From NCBI RefSeq assembly GCF_018390695.1, contig NZ_JAHBGF010000016.1:372001-436000 (forward strand): 64,000 nucleotides of DNA. The letters are read 5' to 3'. A program made the position numbers and the translations under genes. The notes beneath the pieces were generated by a model, which ran no database searches, was not told the DNA's origin, and saw nothing but the letters and a program-made list of their open reading frames with translations. Positions 56,263 to 64,000 of this stretch are shown here, piece by piece; within the stretch, counting starts at the first letter, position 1, and the number at the start of each line of letters is the position of its first letter. The DNA is from Ancylobacter sonchi. GTDB taxonomy: Bacteria > Pseudomonadota > Alphaproteobacteria > Rhizobiales > Xanthobacteraceae.

Positions 56263-56314
56263 GCGGGCGCCCTCTTCGGCGTCCCGCCGCAGCGGAGGCC
56301 AGACGAGGCCACTT

Positions 56315-56518
56315 ATGGACATTCTCTTCATCGCCAAGTTCGTGGTGCTGCCGATCGCCCTCGGGGCGGTGGCGGTGGTGCTGATCCTCGGCCTCGCCAA
56401 CATGGTGCGCGGCGGCTCGCCGCTGCGCTCGCAGAAGCTGATGCAGTGGCGCGTGCTGCTGCAGGCGGTGGCGCTGTGCTTCGTGCTCGCCACCATCATC
56501 CTGATGCACCGGGGCTGA
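56315..56518 (+). CDS. Twin-transmembrane HIG1-type protein
   Basis: 67-residue protein with two membrane helices (FVVLPIALGAVAVVLILGL and VLLQAVALCFVLATIILM) separated by VRGGSPLRSQKLMQWR, the HIG1-domain loop. Mitochondrial HIG1 proteins assist respiratory complexes; the bacterial copies are uncharacterised but are often found just before cob(I)alamin adenosyltransferase, as here with a 9-base gap. Confidence 0.88.
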   Translation: MDILFIAKFVVLPIALGAVAVVLILGLANMVRGGSPLRSQKLMQWRVLLQAVALCFVLATIILMHRG

Positions 56519-56527
56519 GGCGCCGCC

Positions 56528-57109
56528 ATGGTCGTGCTCAACCGCATCTACACCCGCACCGGCGACGACGGCACCACCGCGCTCGGCTCCGGCGAACGCC
56601 GGCCCAAGCACGATCTGCGCGTCGCCGCCTATGGCACGGTGGACGAGACCAACGCGGTGATCGGCGTCGCCCGGCTGCATCTGGCTGATCATCCCGACAT
56701 GGACGCGATGCTGGCCCGCATCCAGAACGACCTGTTCGACCTCGGCGCCGATCTCTGCACCCCCGATGACGGCGTCGACCGGGGGTGGGAACCGCTGCGC
56801 ATCGTCGCCGCGCAGGTCGACCGGCTGGAGCGCGACATCGACGTGCTGAATGCCGGGCTGAAGCCGCTGCGCTCCTTCGTGCTGCCGGCCGGCACGCCGG
56901 CGGCGGCGCATCTGCACGTCGCCCGCACCGTGTGCCGGCGCGCCGAGCGGATGATGGTCGAGTTGGCCGGCCGCGAGGGAGAGATCGTCTCGCCGGCGGC
57001 GATCAAATATGCCAACCGCCTGTCCGACCTCTTGTTCGTCATGAGCCGGGTCGCCAATGCGGGCGCCGGCGGCGATGTGCTGTGGGTGCCGGCGGCGGGG
57101 CGGGACTGA
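56528..57109 (+). CDS. PduO-type cob(I)alamin adenosyltransferase
   Basis: 193-residue enzyme adenosylating cobalamin to coenzyme B12. The ATP-binding motif is MVVLNRIYTRTGDDGTTAL, with YGTVDETNAVIG and the C-terminal YANRLSDLLFVMSR also conserved. This form commonly supplies cofactor to methylmalonyl-CoA mutase. Co-transcribed with the HIG1-type gene and probably the GST gene. Confidence 0.94.
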   Translation: MVVLNRIYTRTGDDGTTALGSGERRPKHDLRVAAYGTVDETNAVIGVARLHLADHPDMDAMLARIQNDLFDLGADLCTPDDGVDRGWEPLRIVAAQVDRLERDIDVLNAGLKPLRSFVLPAGTPAAAHLHVARTVCRRAERMMVELAGREGEIVSPAAIKYANRLSDLLFVMSRVANAGAGGDVLWVPAAGRD

Positions 57110-57124
57110 TTTCGGGGGGCCTCG

Positions 57125-57763
57125 ATGCGCACGCCGCCGCGCCTGTTCGGCGCCAGCTACAGCGTCTATGTGCGCATCGCCCGGCTGGTATTGGCCGAGA
57201 AGGGCGTCGCCTGCGAACAGGTTCCGGTCGACATCTTCGCTCCGGAAGGCCCGCCGCCCGATTATCGGGAGCGCCACCCGTTCGGCCGCATCCCGGCCTT
57301 CGAGCATGACGGCTTCCGCCTGTACGAGACCGGCGCCATCACCCGCTATGTCGACGAGGCCTTCGCCGGGCCGGCGCTGCAACCCGTCGCTCCCCGGGCA
57401 CGGGCGCGGATGAACCAGCTGATCGGCATCGCCGACGCCTATGCCTATCCGGCGCTGGTCTGGGGCGTCTATGTCGAGCGGGTGGAGAAGCCGGAGCGCG
57501 ACATGCCCGTCAACGAGGCGGCCATCGCGGCGGCGCTGCCACCGGCCCGAATTTGCCTCGCGGCGATGGCGGAGCTGATGGGCGAGGGGCCGTGGCTCGC
57601 CGGCGCCACGCTGTCGCTGGCCGACCTGCACGTGGCGCCGATGATCGACTATTTCCTCAAGACCCCGGAAGGCGCGGCGATGCTCGGCGGCTTTCCCGGC
57701 CTTTCCGACTGGTGGGCCCGCCTCGCCGCGCGGCCTTCGCTGGCCCTCGCCGGAATCGACTAG
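57125..57763 (+). CDS. Glutathione S-transferase family protein
   Basis: 212-residue GST with an N-terminal thioredoxin-like domain (SYSVYVRIARLVLAEKGVACEQVPVDIF; HPFGRIPAFEHDGFRLYETGAITRYVDE) and a helical C-terminal domain with LSLADLHVAPMIDYF. The catalytic Ser or Tyr is probably near the SYSVY motif. Substrate unknown. It is 16 bases downstream of the adenosyltransferase. Confidence 0.9.
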   Translation: MRTPPRLFGASYSVYVRIARLVLAEKGVACEQVPVDIFAPEGPPPDYRERHPFGRIPAFEHDGFRLYETGAITRYVDEAFAGPALQPVAPRARARMNQLIGIADAYAYPALVWGVYVERVEKPERDMPVNEAAIAAALPPARICLAAMAELMGEGPWLAGATLSLADLHVAPMIDYFLKTPEGAAMLGGFPGLSDWWARLAARPSLALAGID

Positions 57764-57872
57764 CGCATCGGCGTCAGCACTGTGGCGCCCGCCGGCGCGA
57801 CGCGGCATTCTGCGTCGGCGGAGCGCCGGTGCCCGCGCCCCGAATCGCTAGAACCGCAGGCCATCGCCCACC

Positions 57873-58592
57873 ATGCTGCTGCCGATCAACGACGACAACC
57901 CGCTGGAAGGCATCACCCACGCCTATGTCACCTGGGCGCTGATCGCGGTGAACGTCGTCATCTTCGTGCTGGTGCAGCACGGCTACCGGCCGGAGATCGA
58001 CGTCGCCACCGTGTTCGGCTACGGCGCCATCCCGGCGGTGGTGCACCACGCGGCGGTGCTGCCGGCCGAATATGAGCGGCTGCCGGCCGAGCTGACGCTG
58101 ATCTCCTACATGTTCCTGCATGGCGGCTGGCTGCATCTCGCCGGCAACATGGCCTTCCTCTGGGTGTTCGGCGACAATGTCGAGGACGCGCTCGGCCATG
58201 CCCGCTATTTCGTCTTCTATCTCGCCTGCGGCGTCGCCGGCGGCCTCGCCCACTCCTTCGCGGTGCCGGAATCGGCCTCGCCGTTGGTCGGGGCCTCGGC
58301 GGCGATCTCCGGGCTGGTCGGCGCCTATCTCATGCTGCACCCCAATGTGCGCATCTGGGTGCTGATGTTCATGCGCATCCCGATCCGGGTGCCGGCGATC
58401 TGGCCGCTCGGCGCCTGGATCGCCTTCCAGATGTGGAACGCCCTGCGCGCCGGCGAGGCCGACACCGCCTGGTGGGCGCATGTCGGCGGCCTCGTCACCG
58501 GCGCGGTGCTGGTGGTGTTCCTGCGCCGGTCCGGCGTGCCGCTCTGGGTGACGACACGCGACGGCACCCCGGACGGGCATCCGCCGATCTGA
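57873..58592 (+). CDS. Rhomboid family intramembrane serine protease
   Basis: 239-residue membrane protein with six helices. The catalytic Ser lies in LVGASAAISGLVG and the His in TAWWAHVGGLVTGAV; the L1-loop and HxxGN region (HGGWLHLAGNMAFLWVFG) is intact. Rhomboids cut substrates within the membrane; the substrate is unknown. Likely a separate unit from the GST gene. Confidence 0.92.
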   Translation: MLLPINDDNPLEGITHAYVTWALIAVNVVIFVLVQHGYRPEIDVATVFGYGAIPAVVHHAAVLPAEYERLPAELTLISYMFLHGGWLHLAGNMAFLWVFGDNVEDALGHARYFVFYLACGVAGGLAHSFAVPESASPLVGASAAISGLVGAYLMLHPNVRIWVLMFMRIPIRVPAIWPLGAWIAFQMWNALRAGEADTAWWAHVGGLVTGAVLVVFLRRSGVPLWVTTRDGTPDGHPPI

Positions 58593-58865
58593 GCTGCCGC
58601 GATCTGATCCGAGGCGGTGCGGGCCGTCCGCCGCCCCGCCGGCCGGGGTCGGACAGGGCTTGCGCCGTCTTTTGGAAATTTCAGAATTCCATAAGCGGCA
58701 AAAGGATTCGCGCGGGTTCCCTTTCGTCGAATCGTTACGTTGACAGGCCGTGGGGCTGTCCATAGTTTCCGCGGCGCCTCGCGGGGTCGCGCCTGTCGCG
58801 CGCGGCGCCATTCCTGGAGTTCGAGACTGCCGACCCGCCGATGCGGGCGGCGGGAGATCCGGCCG
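58593..58865 (+). promoter_or_regulatory. Promoter region of etfBA-hbd
   Basis: 273 bases without a gene. A -35 TTGACA (58740-58745), 17-base spacer and weak -10 TAGTTT (58763-58768) precede etfB by about 100 bases. Upstream stands an imperfect dyad TGGAAATTTCAGAATTCCA (58673-58691), a possible operator for a fatty-acid-responsive regulator. Confidence 0.5.
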
Positions 58866-59618
58866 ATGAAGATCCTCGTGCCCGTCAAGCGGGTGGTCGA
58901 CTACAACGTGAAGATTCGCGTCAAGCCGGATGGCTCCGGCGTCGAGCTCGCCAACATCAAGATGGCGATGAACCCCTTCGACGAGATCGCGGTGGAAGAG
59001 GCGCTCCGCCTGAAGGAAGCCGGCAAGGCGACCGAGGTGATCGCGGTGTCGGTCGGTCCGGCCAAGACCGAGGAGACCATCCGCACGGCGCTGGCCATGG
59101 GCGCGGATCGCGGCATCTGGGTGAAGACCGAGGACGCCTCGGTGGAGCCGCTCGCCGTCGCCAAGCTGCTCAAGGCCATCGTGGCGCAGGAAGCTCCCGG
59201 CCTCGTCATCCTCGGCAAGCAGGCCATCGACGACGATTCGAACCAGACCGGCCAGATGCTGGCGGCGCTGCTCTCCTGGCCGCAGGCGACCTTCGCCTCC
59301 AAGGTGACCGTCGACGGCGAGACCGCCACGGTGATCCGCGAGATCGACGGCGGCCTGCAGACGCTTGAGCTCGCGCTGCCGGCGATCCTCACCACCGATC
59401 TGCGCCTCAACGAGCCGCGCTACGCGTCGCTGCCCAACATCATGAAGGCGAAGAAGAAGCCGATCGCCGAGACCACCCCGGCCGATCTCGGCGTCGACAT
59501 CGCCCCCAAGCTCGAAGTGCTCAAGACCGTCGAGCCCGGCGGGCGCTCGGCCGGCATCAAGGTCGCCTCGGTGGCCGAGCTGGTCGACAAGCTGAAGAAC
59601 GAGGCGGGAGTGATCTGA
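58866..59618 (+). CDS. etfB: Electron transfer flavoprotein beta subunit
   Basis: 250-residue EtfB. The start [20 protein letters not shown] is standard; [18 protein letters not shown] and the signature [21 protein letters not shown] are present, including the AMP-binding region. With EtfA it takes electrons from acyl-CoA dehydrogenases and passes them to ETF-quinone oxidoreductase. One base separates its stop codon from etfA. Confidence 0.96.
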   Translation: MKILVPVKRVVDYNVKIRVKPDGSGVELANIKMAMNPFDEIAVEEALRLKEAGKATEVIAVSVGPAKTEETIRTALAMGADRGIWVKTEDASVEPLAVAKLLKAIVAQEAPGLVILGKQAIDDDSNQTGQMLAALLSWPQATFASKVTVDGETATVIREIDGGLQTLELALPAILTTDLRLNEPRYASLPNIMKAKKKPIAETTPADLGVDIAPKLEVLKTVEPGGRSAGIKVASVAELVDKLKNEAGVI

Positions 59619-59619
59619 C

Positions 59620-60582
59620 ATGGCGACCCTGCTGTTTGCCGAACATGACGACGCGCATCTGAACCCGGTCACCGCCCGCGCGCTGACCGCCGCCCTGGCG
59701 CTCGGCGCGCCGGTCACCGTCGCGGTGGTGGGCGCGAACGCCCGCCCCGCCGCCGAGGCCGCCGCGAAGCTCGAGGGCGTCGCCGAGGTGCTGCTGGTCG
59801 ACGCCCCCGCCTATGCGCATCGCCTGGCCGAGCCGGTCGCCGCGCTCGGCGTGGCGCTGGCCGCCGAATATGACGCGCTGGTCGCCCCCTCCACCGCCGT
59901 GTGGAAGAGCGTCCTGCCGCGCATCGCGGCGCTGATCGACGTGATGCAGGTCTCCGACGTCACCGCGGTGGTGTCGCCCGACACGTTCGAGCGGCCGATC
60001 TATGCCGGCAACGCCATCCAGACCGTCCGCGTCACGACGGCGAAGAAGGTGCTGACCATCCGCACCGCCGGCTTCGCCGCCGCGGTCGAAGGCGGCTCGG
60101 CGCCGATCCGCGAGGCCAGTCCGGACGCATCGGCCGCCGGCGAGGCGAAGGGCGCGACCTTCGTGTCGGAGGCGATCGCGCAGATGGCGCGTCCCGAGCT
60201 CACCGCGGCGCGGGTCATCGTTTCCGGCGGCCGGGCGCTCGGCTCGGCGGAGAACTTCCACAGCGTCGTCGAGCCGCTGGCCGATGTGCTGGGTGCCGCC
60301 GTCGGTGCCTCGCGCGCGGCGGTCGATGCCGGCTACGCACCGAATGACTGGCAGGTCGGCCAGACCGGCAAGGTGGTGGCGCCCGAGCTCTATGTCGCGC
60401 TCGGCATCTCCGGCGCGATCCAGCATCTCGCCGGCATGAAGGACTCGAAGGTCATCGTCGCGGTGAACAAGGACGAGGAGGCGCCGATCTTCCAGGTCGC
60501 CGATTACGGCCTGGTCGGCGACCTCTTCCAGATCGTGCCGGAACTGACGGCGGAAATTGCCAAGGTAAAGTCAAACAGCTGA
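59620..60582 (+). CDS. etfA: Electron transfer flavoprotein alpha subunit
   Basis: 320-residue EtfA, the FAD-binding subunit. The C-terminal FAD domain is intact: [14 protein letters not shown]-like [38 protein letters not shown], and [14 protein letters not shown] ending in the usual DLFQIVPEL. Forms the heterodimer with EtfB. Confidence 0.96.
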   Translation: MATLLFAEHDDAHLNPVTARALTAALALGAPVTVAVVGANARPAAEAAAKLEGVAEVLLVDAPAYAHRLAEPVAALGVALAAEYDALVAPSTAVWKSVLPRIAALIDVMQVSDVTAVVSPDTFERPIYAGNAIQTVRVTTAKKVLTIRTAGFAAAVEGGSAPIREASPDASAAGEAKGATFVSEAIAQMARPELTAARVIVSGGRALGSAENFHSVVEPLADVLGAAVGASRAAVDAGYAPNDWQVGQTGKVVAPELYVALGISGAIQHLAGMKDSKVIVAVNKDEEAPIFQVADYGLVGDLFQIVPELTAEIAKVKSNS

Positions 60583-60654
60583 GGCAAAAGGTCGGGAGCG
60601 GGATATAGTGGGTATCCCGCCCCACATGGACTGCGGCGGCAACGGGCGAAGGTG

Positions 60655-61536
60655 ATGGGTTTCGAGATCAAGCGCGTCGGCATCATCGGTGCCGGACAGA
60701 TGGGCAATGGCATCGCGCATGTGTGCGCGCTCGCCGGCTACGACGTCATCCTCAACGATCTCGTGGCTGACCGCATCAAGTCCGGCCTCGCCACCATCAA
60801 CGGCAATATGACCCGCCAGGTGTCGAAGGGGCTGTATTCCGACGCCGAGAAGCAGGCGGCGCTCGCCCGCATCGGCGGCTCGGACAATATGGGCGACCTC
60901 GGCGATGTCGACCTCGTCATCGAGGCGGCGGTCGAGAAGGAGGAGATCAAGCGCAAGATCTTCGCCGCCGTCTGCCCCTATCTGAAGCCGGAGGCGATCC
61001 TCGCCACCAACACCTCGTCGATCTCGATCACCCGGCTGGCGGCCACCACCGACCGGCCGGAGCGCTTCATCGGCATCCACTTCATGAATCCGGTGCCGAT
61101 CATGCAGCTCGTCGAGCTGGTGCGCGGCATCGCCACCGAGGACGAGACGTTCGAGCTGTCGAAGGGGTTCGTCACCCGGCTCAACAAGACCTATGCGGTG
61201 TCGGAGGATTTCCCGGCCTTCATGGTCAACCGCATCCTGCTGCCGATGATCAACGAGGCGATCTACACCCTCTATGAGGGCGTGGGCTCGGTCGACGCCA
61301 TCGACACCGCCATGCGGCTCGGCGCCAACCACCCGATGGGGCCGCTGCAACTCGCCGATTTCATCGGCCTCGATACCTGCCTGTCGATCATGCAGGTGCT
61401 GCATGAGGGGCTGGCCGATTCGAAGTACCGGCCCTGCCCGCTGCTGGTGAAGTATGTCGAGGCCGGCTGGCTCGGCCGCAAGACCCAGCGCGGCTTCTAC
61501 GATTATCGCGGCGAGAAGCCGATTCCGACCCGCTGA
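60655..61536 (+). CDS. hbd: 3-hydroxybutyryl-CoA dehydrogenase
   Basis: 293-residue NAD(P)-dependent dehydrogenase. GxGxxG motif in VGIIGAGQMGNGIAHV, catalytic His in GIHFMNPVPIMQLVE, and the C-terminal domain PADFIGLDTC-like LADFIGLDTCLSIMQVL. It interconverts acetoacetyl-CoA and 3-hydroxybutyryl-CoA in fatty-acid or PHB metabolism. The pairing with etfBA is common in alphaproteobacteria. A GTG one codon upstream of the ATG is an equal alternative start. Confidence 0.94.
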   Translation: MGFEIKRVGIIGAGQMGNGIAHVCALAGYDVILNDLVADRIKSGLATINGNMTRQVSKGLYSDAEKQAALARIGGSDNMGDLGDVDLVIEAAVEKEEIKRKIFAAVCPYLKPEAILATNTSSISITRLAATTDRPERFIGIHFMNPVPIMQLVELVRGIATEDETFELSKGFVTRLNKTYAVSEDFPAFMVNRILLPMINEAIYTLYEGVGSVDAIDTAMRLGANHPMGPLQLADFIGLDTCLSIMQVLHEGLADSKYRPCPLLVKYVEAGWLGRKTQRGFYDYRGEKPIPTR

Positions 61537-61576
61537 CGCGCTCTTGATGCCGTCCTGACGCTTTCGCCCTCCCGGT

Positions 61577-62170
61577 TCAGCCGGGAGGCGGACGCGTTCC
61601 GTGGCAGAACAGCTCGGCGCAGGCCCGCGCGAGCTCACGGCGGCGGTCGTCGCTTGCCTCCATGCGCCCGAACTGCTCGAGCAGCCCCACCAGCAGGCGG
61701 GCGATGAGTTCGGCCGGCAGGTCGCCGCGGAACAGGCGGTCGGCCTGTTCGCGGGCGATGTTGTCCGCCACCCAGTGCACCAGCCGCGCCTTGGTGATGG
61801 TGCAGCCCGGCGGCTGGAAGAAGCCGATCTCGGTCAGCTCGCGGTCCTCGGCCATCAGGTCGAGAAACCGCCGGAAGCTCAGCGCCACCCGGTCGGTGAA
61901 CTCGGCATGCGGGATCGAGGGGTCGAGCAGGTTGCCGAGCGTCGTCTGCTGCAGCCGCTGGCGAAACGCCTCCACCCGGTCCTCATAGGCGGCCTCCTTG
62001 CTGGCGAAGTAGAGATAGAAGGTCGGCTGGGTGACGCCGGCCTCGCGTACGATGTCGGCGACCCGCGTCGCCTCGTAGCCCTCGCGCGCGAACACCCGGG
62101 TCGCCGCGCGACGCAGCCGCTCGCGGGTGCGCTCGCCCTTGGTGGTTTCGGCCGGAACCGGCGCCGACAT
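61577..62170 (-). CDS. TetR-family transcriptional regulator
   Basis: 197-residue regulator with a TetR HTH (RERLRRAATRVFAREGYEATRVADIVREAGVTQPTFYLYFASKEAAYEDRVEAF) and a helical ligand domain. ATG at 62170 follows GGGAGCGAAGAGG; the frame stays open upstream through the promoter. Divergent from a quinol monooxygenase-type gene, which it probably controls. Confidence 0.9.
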   Translation of the reverse strand: MSAPVPAETTKGERTRERLRRAATRVFAREGYEATRVADIVREAGVTQPTFYLYFASKEAAYEDRVEAFRQRLQQTTLGNLLDPSIPHAEFTDRVALSFRRFLDLMAEDRELTEIGFFQPPGCTITKARLVHWVADNIAREQADRLFRGDLPAELIARLLVGLLEQFGRMEASDDRRRELARACAELFCHGTRPPPG

Positions 62171-62250
62171 CCTCTTCGCTCCCGGGTGGATATGCGCAAT
62201 GTGCATGGCTTCGCGACGGCCTGCCCGCCGATCATACTCGACGATAATAT

Positions 62251-62262
62251 TACTCGCCAGTA
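62251..62262. promoter_or_regulatory. Candidate TetR operator in divergent gap
   Basis: TACT-CGCC-AGTA dyad within an AT-richer stretch (GATAATATTACTCG) between the divergent TetR and monooxygenase genes; the half-site TACTCG is repeated at about 62235. Two or three TACT/AGTA half-sites could bind the TetR dimer. Confidence 0.35.
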
Positions 62263-62292
62263 TGTTTTCGAGGCACGCCACAGGAGAAGTCC

Positions 62293-62601
62293 ATGACCGT
62301 CCCCGTCGTCGCCATGTTCCTCGTCAAGCCGGGTTCGGAGAGCCTTGTCGAAGGCCTGTTCCGCGGTGTCATCGCCGCCACCCATGCCGAGGAGGGCTGC
62401 ATCGCCTATCAGCTCAACCGTGATCTGGAAGAGCCGCGCCGCTTCGTCTGGACCGAGGAATGGGCGAACCGCGAGCTGCTGGACAAACACCTGGCGGCGC
62501 CGCACATCGTCGAGCTGTTCGCCAAGCTGCCCGAGCATATCGAGACGTCGGCGGTCATTGCGCTGCGGCCGCTCGCCGGCGGCGCCGCGACGACGGCCTG
62601 A
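62293..62601 (+). CDS. Putative quinol monooxygenase (ABM family)
   Basis: 102-residue dimeric ferredoxin-like protein of the antibiotic biosynthesis monooxygenase family: PVVAMFLVKPGSESLVEGLFRGVIAATHAEEGCIAYQLNRD, then FVWTEEWANRELLDKHL. Related YgiN acts on menadiol and quinols without cofactor. Divergent TetR control suggests induction by a quinone or aldehyde. Confidence 0.85.
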   Translation: MTVPVVAMFLVKPGSESLVEGLFRGVIAATHAEEGCIAYQLNRDLEEPRRFVWTEEWANRELLDKHLAAPHIVELFAKLPEHIETSAVIALRPLAGGAATTA

Positions 62602-62922
62602 GGCGGTTTCCCCGAATCGGTCCTGCCCCCGAATTCGGTGTGTCCGCGGATCCGTCGGATACGCAGATGCCATCGTCGGGCGGGCGCTGACGCCGTACCG
62701 GCGCCCCGCTTCGTCTGGTGCGGCGTCAATCCCGTCCGGCTTGGGGGGAAGGGCATCACCGGGCGCCGGGACGCGTCTTGTCGCGTCCGGCGCCCGGCAT
62801 ATTCTCTGCGACCCCTCGCGTCCCACGGTTGCGGCGACGGGGCCAGGGCCGGACACAGGTTCCGACCGGTCTCCCGGCCGGTCCGGCCGGTCGGGAGGCG
62901 TATAGGTCGCGCCGGTCCGCCG
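62602..62922. other. Intergenic region with long hairpin
   Basis: 321 bases between convergent genes. The main element is a stem at 62759-62797 pairing CCGGGCGCC-G-GGACGCG with CGCGTCC-GGCGCCCGG (one bulged G, loop TCTTGT), followed by CATATTCTCT on the plus strand; it may stop plus-strand transcription. A second GC-rich CCGGCCGGTC cluster near 62860-62895 lies just after the OsmC-family stop. No coding sequence supported. Confidence 0.5.
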
Positions 62923-63330
62923 TCAGGCGGCGGCCAGCTCCAGATGCACGCCGCGGCGGAGCGAATTGCCCACCGCCGAGGTCGTGAAGGCCTTAGCGAT
63001 CAGTTCCTGATTGTCGACGTCGCGCGGTAGCGCGCTCACCTGGGCGGTGAGACGGGCGCCGGTCGCCATGGGTGGCTCGCCATCGAAGTCCACCTCCACG
63101 CTCACCGACACCTCGGTGAGGATCACTCCCATCGCGTGGGCCGTGAGGTGAAGATCGTTGCAGAAACAGCCGCCGATGGCGAGCGCCAGCAGCTGGTTGC
63201 CGTTGAAGCCGAGGCCCGCACCTCCGGCCACCCCCTCCGCCCGGTCTACCGTCACCGTATGGCCGCCGACCCATCCGGTCGCGGCCTGGGTGCCCGGCAC
63301 GCTCCTCAGCTCGACATGCGTCGTCGCCAT
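62923..63330 (-). CDS. OsmC-family protein
   Basis: 135-residue OsmC/Ohr-fold protein. The first cysteine region GGCFCNDLHLTAHAMGV is present, but where peroxidases have a second conserved Cys the sequence reads TTSAVGNSLRRGV, so classical Cys-pair peroxidase activity is uncertain unless the two Cys in CFC cooperate. ATG at 63330 follows GGGAGG; the frame is open much further upstream. Confidence 0.83.
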   Translation of the reverse strand: MATTHVELRSVPGTQAATGWVGGHTVTVDRAEGVAGGAGLGFNGNQLLALAIGGCFCNDLHLTAHAMGVILTEVSVSVEVDFDGEPPMATGARLTAQVSALPRDVDNQELIAKAFTTSAVGNSLRRGVHLELAAA

Positions 63331-63460
63331 GGTCGCCTCCCGGTTCGCACCTTCCGTCCGCCGGTAATCCCCGGCTAGCCGAAGGCCCGACATGCTCCTC
63401 CGGTCCGGCCGATCCCGCAAGCCCCTTTCCGGCGCGCCGTTGCGGCGGTAGCCGGTGGCC

Positions 63461-64000
63461 TCAATTGCCCCAGCGGCCGGGGGCATAGAAGCTCTCGGCC
63501 CGGTCACGTTCATTCATGGTGAAGTGGTGGTCGGCCGGCGGGTGGGCGCGCTGCTCGCAGTCGAGGCGCGGGCAGATGCGGCAGCCGACGCCGATCGGCA
63601 CCGTCTGGCTGGGATCGGCGAGGTCGATGCCATCGGCATAGACCAGGCTGCCGGCATGGGCGATGTGGCAGCCGAGCCCGATCGACAGGTGCCGGCGCGG
63701 CGCCTGGTAGCCATAGCCGCCGCGCGCATAGGAGCGGGCGATGCAGAAATAGCGCTGGCCCTCCGGCATCTGGCTGATCTGCACGTTGATCCGCTCGGGA
63801 TGCAGGAAGGCGGAATAGACGTTCCAGCGCGGGCAGGCGCCGGAATGGCGAGAGATGCGGATGCCGGAGAGCGAGAAGCGCTTGGATATGTTGCCGGCTA
63901 TATCGGTGCGGATCAGGTGCAGCGGCACCCCCATCTGGCCCGGCCGCTGCAGCGTCGTCATGCGCTGGCACACCTGCTCGAAGCTGGCGCGGAACCGGCG
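63461..64000 (-). CDS. Short-chain fatty-acyl-CoA regulator family protein (C-terminal part)
   Basis: Partial gene running off the right edge; 179 C-terminal residues are seen. The frame reads FRASFEQVCQRMTTLQRPGQMGVPLHLIRTDIAGNISKRFSLSGIR-type sequence, four Cys in GACPRWNVYSAF / GVGCRICPRLDCEQRAHPP, and the C-terminal SFYAPGRWGN. This matches the C-terminal part of XRE-type regulators such as ScfR/PrpR-like (RamB) proteins that sense acyl-CoA and control propionate, acetate or methylmalonyl-CoA genes. The cysteine cluster suggests an Fe-S or zinc site. Confidence 0.82.
   Translation of the reverse strand, partial: RRFRASFEQVCQRMTTLQRPGQMGVPLHLIRTDIAGNISKRFSLSGIRISRHSGACPRWNVYSAFLHPERINVQISQMPEGQRYFCIARSYARGGYGYQAPRRHLSIGLGCHIAHAGSLVYADGIDLADPSQTVPIGVGCRICPRLDCEQRAHPPADHHFTMNERDRAESFYAPGRWGN

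Overview
The window is a high-GC, gene-dense stretch of chromosomal DNA from an alphaproteobacterium, most likely a Hyphomicrobiales (Rhizobiales) member near Xanthobacteraceae such as Ancylobacter, Starkeya or Xanthobacter. This is inferred from gene families and order (metX-metW, chorismate mutase-hisC-tyrC, lptM-lysA, proA-nadD-rsfS-rlmH, tetR-adaptor-RND pump, etfBA-hbd), GC-rich codons and dispersed GGGGAGAG-type palindromic repeats. No rRNA, tRNA, CRISPR array, insertion sequence or prophage was recognised.

Layout. 1-5 kb: methionine synthesis (metW partial, metX) diverging from an aromatic/histidine operon (chorismate mutase fused to an unassigned domain, hisC, tyrC). 5-10.3 kb: small accessory genes (glyoxalase-like protein with a WYL regulator, a secreted protein, two micro-ORFs), then methylmalonate-semialdehyde dehydrogenase broken by an in-frame TAG, diverging from a LysR regulator. 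10.3-18.5 kb: the most accessory-looking part. A GntR regulator translationally coupled to galM diverges from a hydroxyproline catabolic operon: DHDPS-family deaminase, FAD oxidase, 4-hydroxyproline 2-epimerase, an enolase-superfamily protein resembling hydroxyproline-betaine epimerases, and a second proline-racemase-family protein that lacks both catalytic cysteines. Palindromic repeats sit between these genes. 18.5-29 kb: envelope and housekeeping genes (large DUF4175-type membrane protein, lysA, lptM, xth, lolA, ftsK, an aminotransferase). 29-34 kb: nitrogen control (amtB, glnK with a sigma-54 promoter), tesB, a ubiquinone hydroxylase, Trm112. 34-46 kb: GntR/PuuD pair, DUF1801, prolyl-tRNA editing protein, thioredoxin-TPR protein, LON-domain protein, a TetR-controlled RND efflux operon with two identical operators flanking its promoter, rppH, a hydrolase. 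46-53 kb: cell-wall genes (ctpA, envC-like), rlmH, rsfS, nadD, proA. 53-64 kb: YihY membrane protein, MarR-GNAT pair, TspO, HIG1-type protein, cobalamin adenosyltransferase, GST, rhomboid, etfB-etfA-hbd, a TetR/monooxygenase divergent pair, an OsmC-family protein and the C-terminal part of a fatty-acyl-responsive regulator.

How the genes work together. Several units are joined by overlapping stop/start codons (metX-metW, GntR-galM, tetR-hlyD-acrB, envC-ctpA, proA-nadD, MarR-GNAT), suggesting translational coupling. Operator-like perfect palindromes lie beside their regulators (TetR, MarR, GntR, LysR). The hydroxyproline operon contains the steps from trans-4-hydroxy-L-proline to 2-oxoglutarate semialdehyde, but its final dehydrogenase and a transporter are not visible here.
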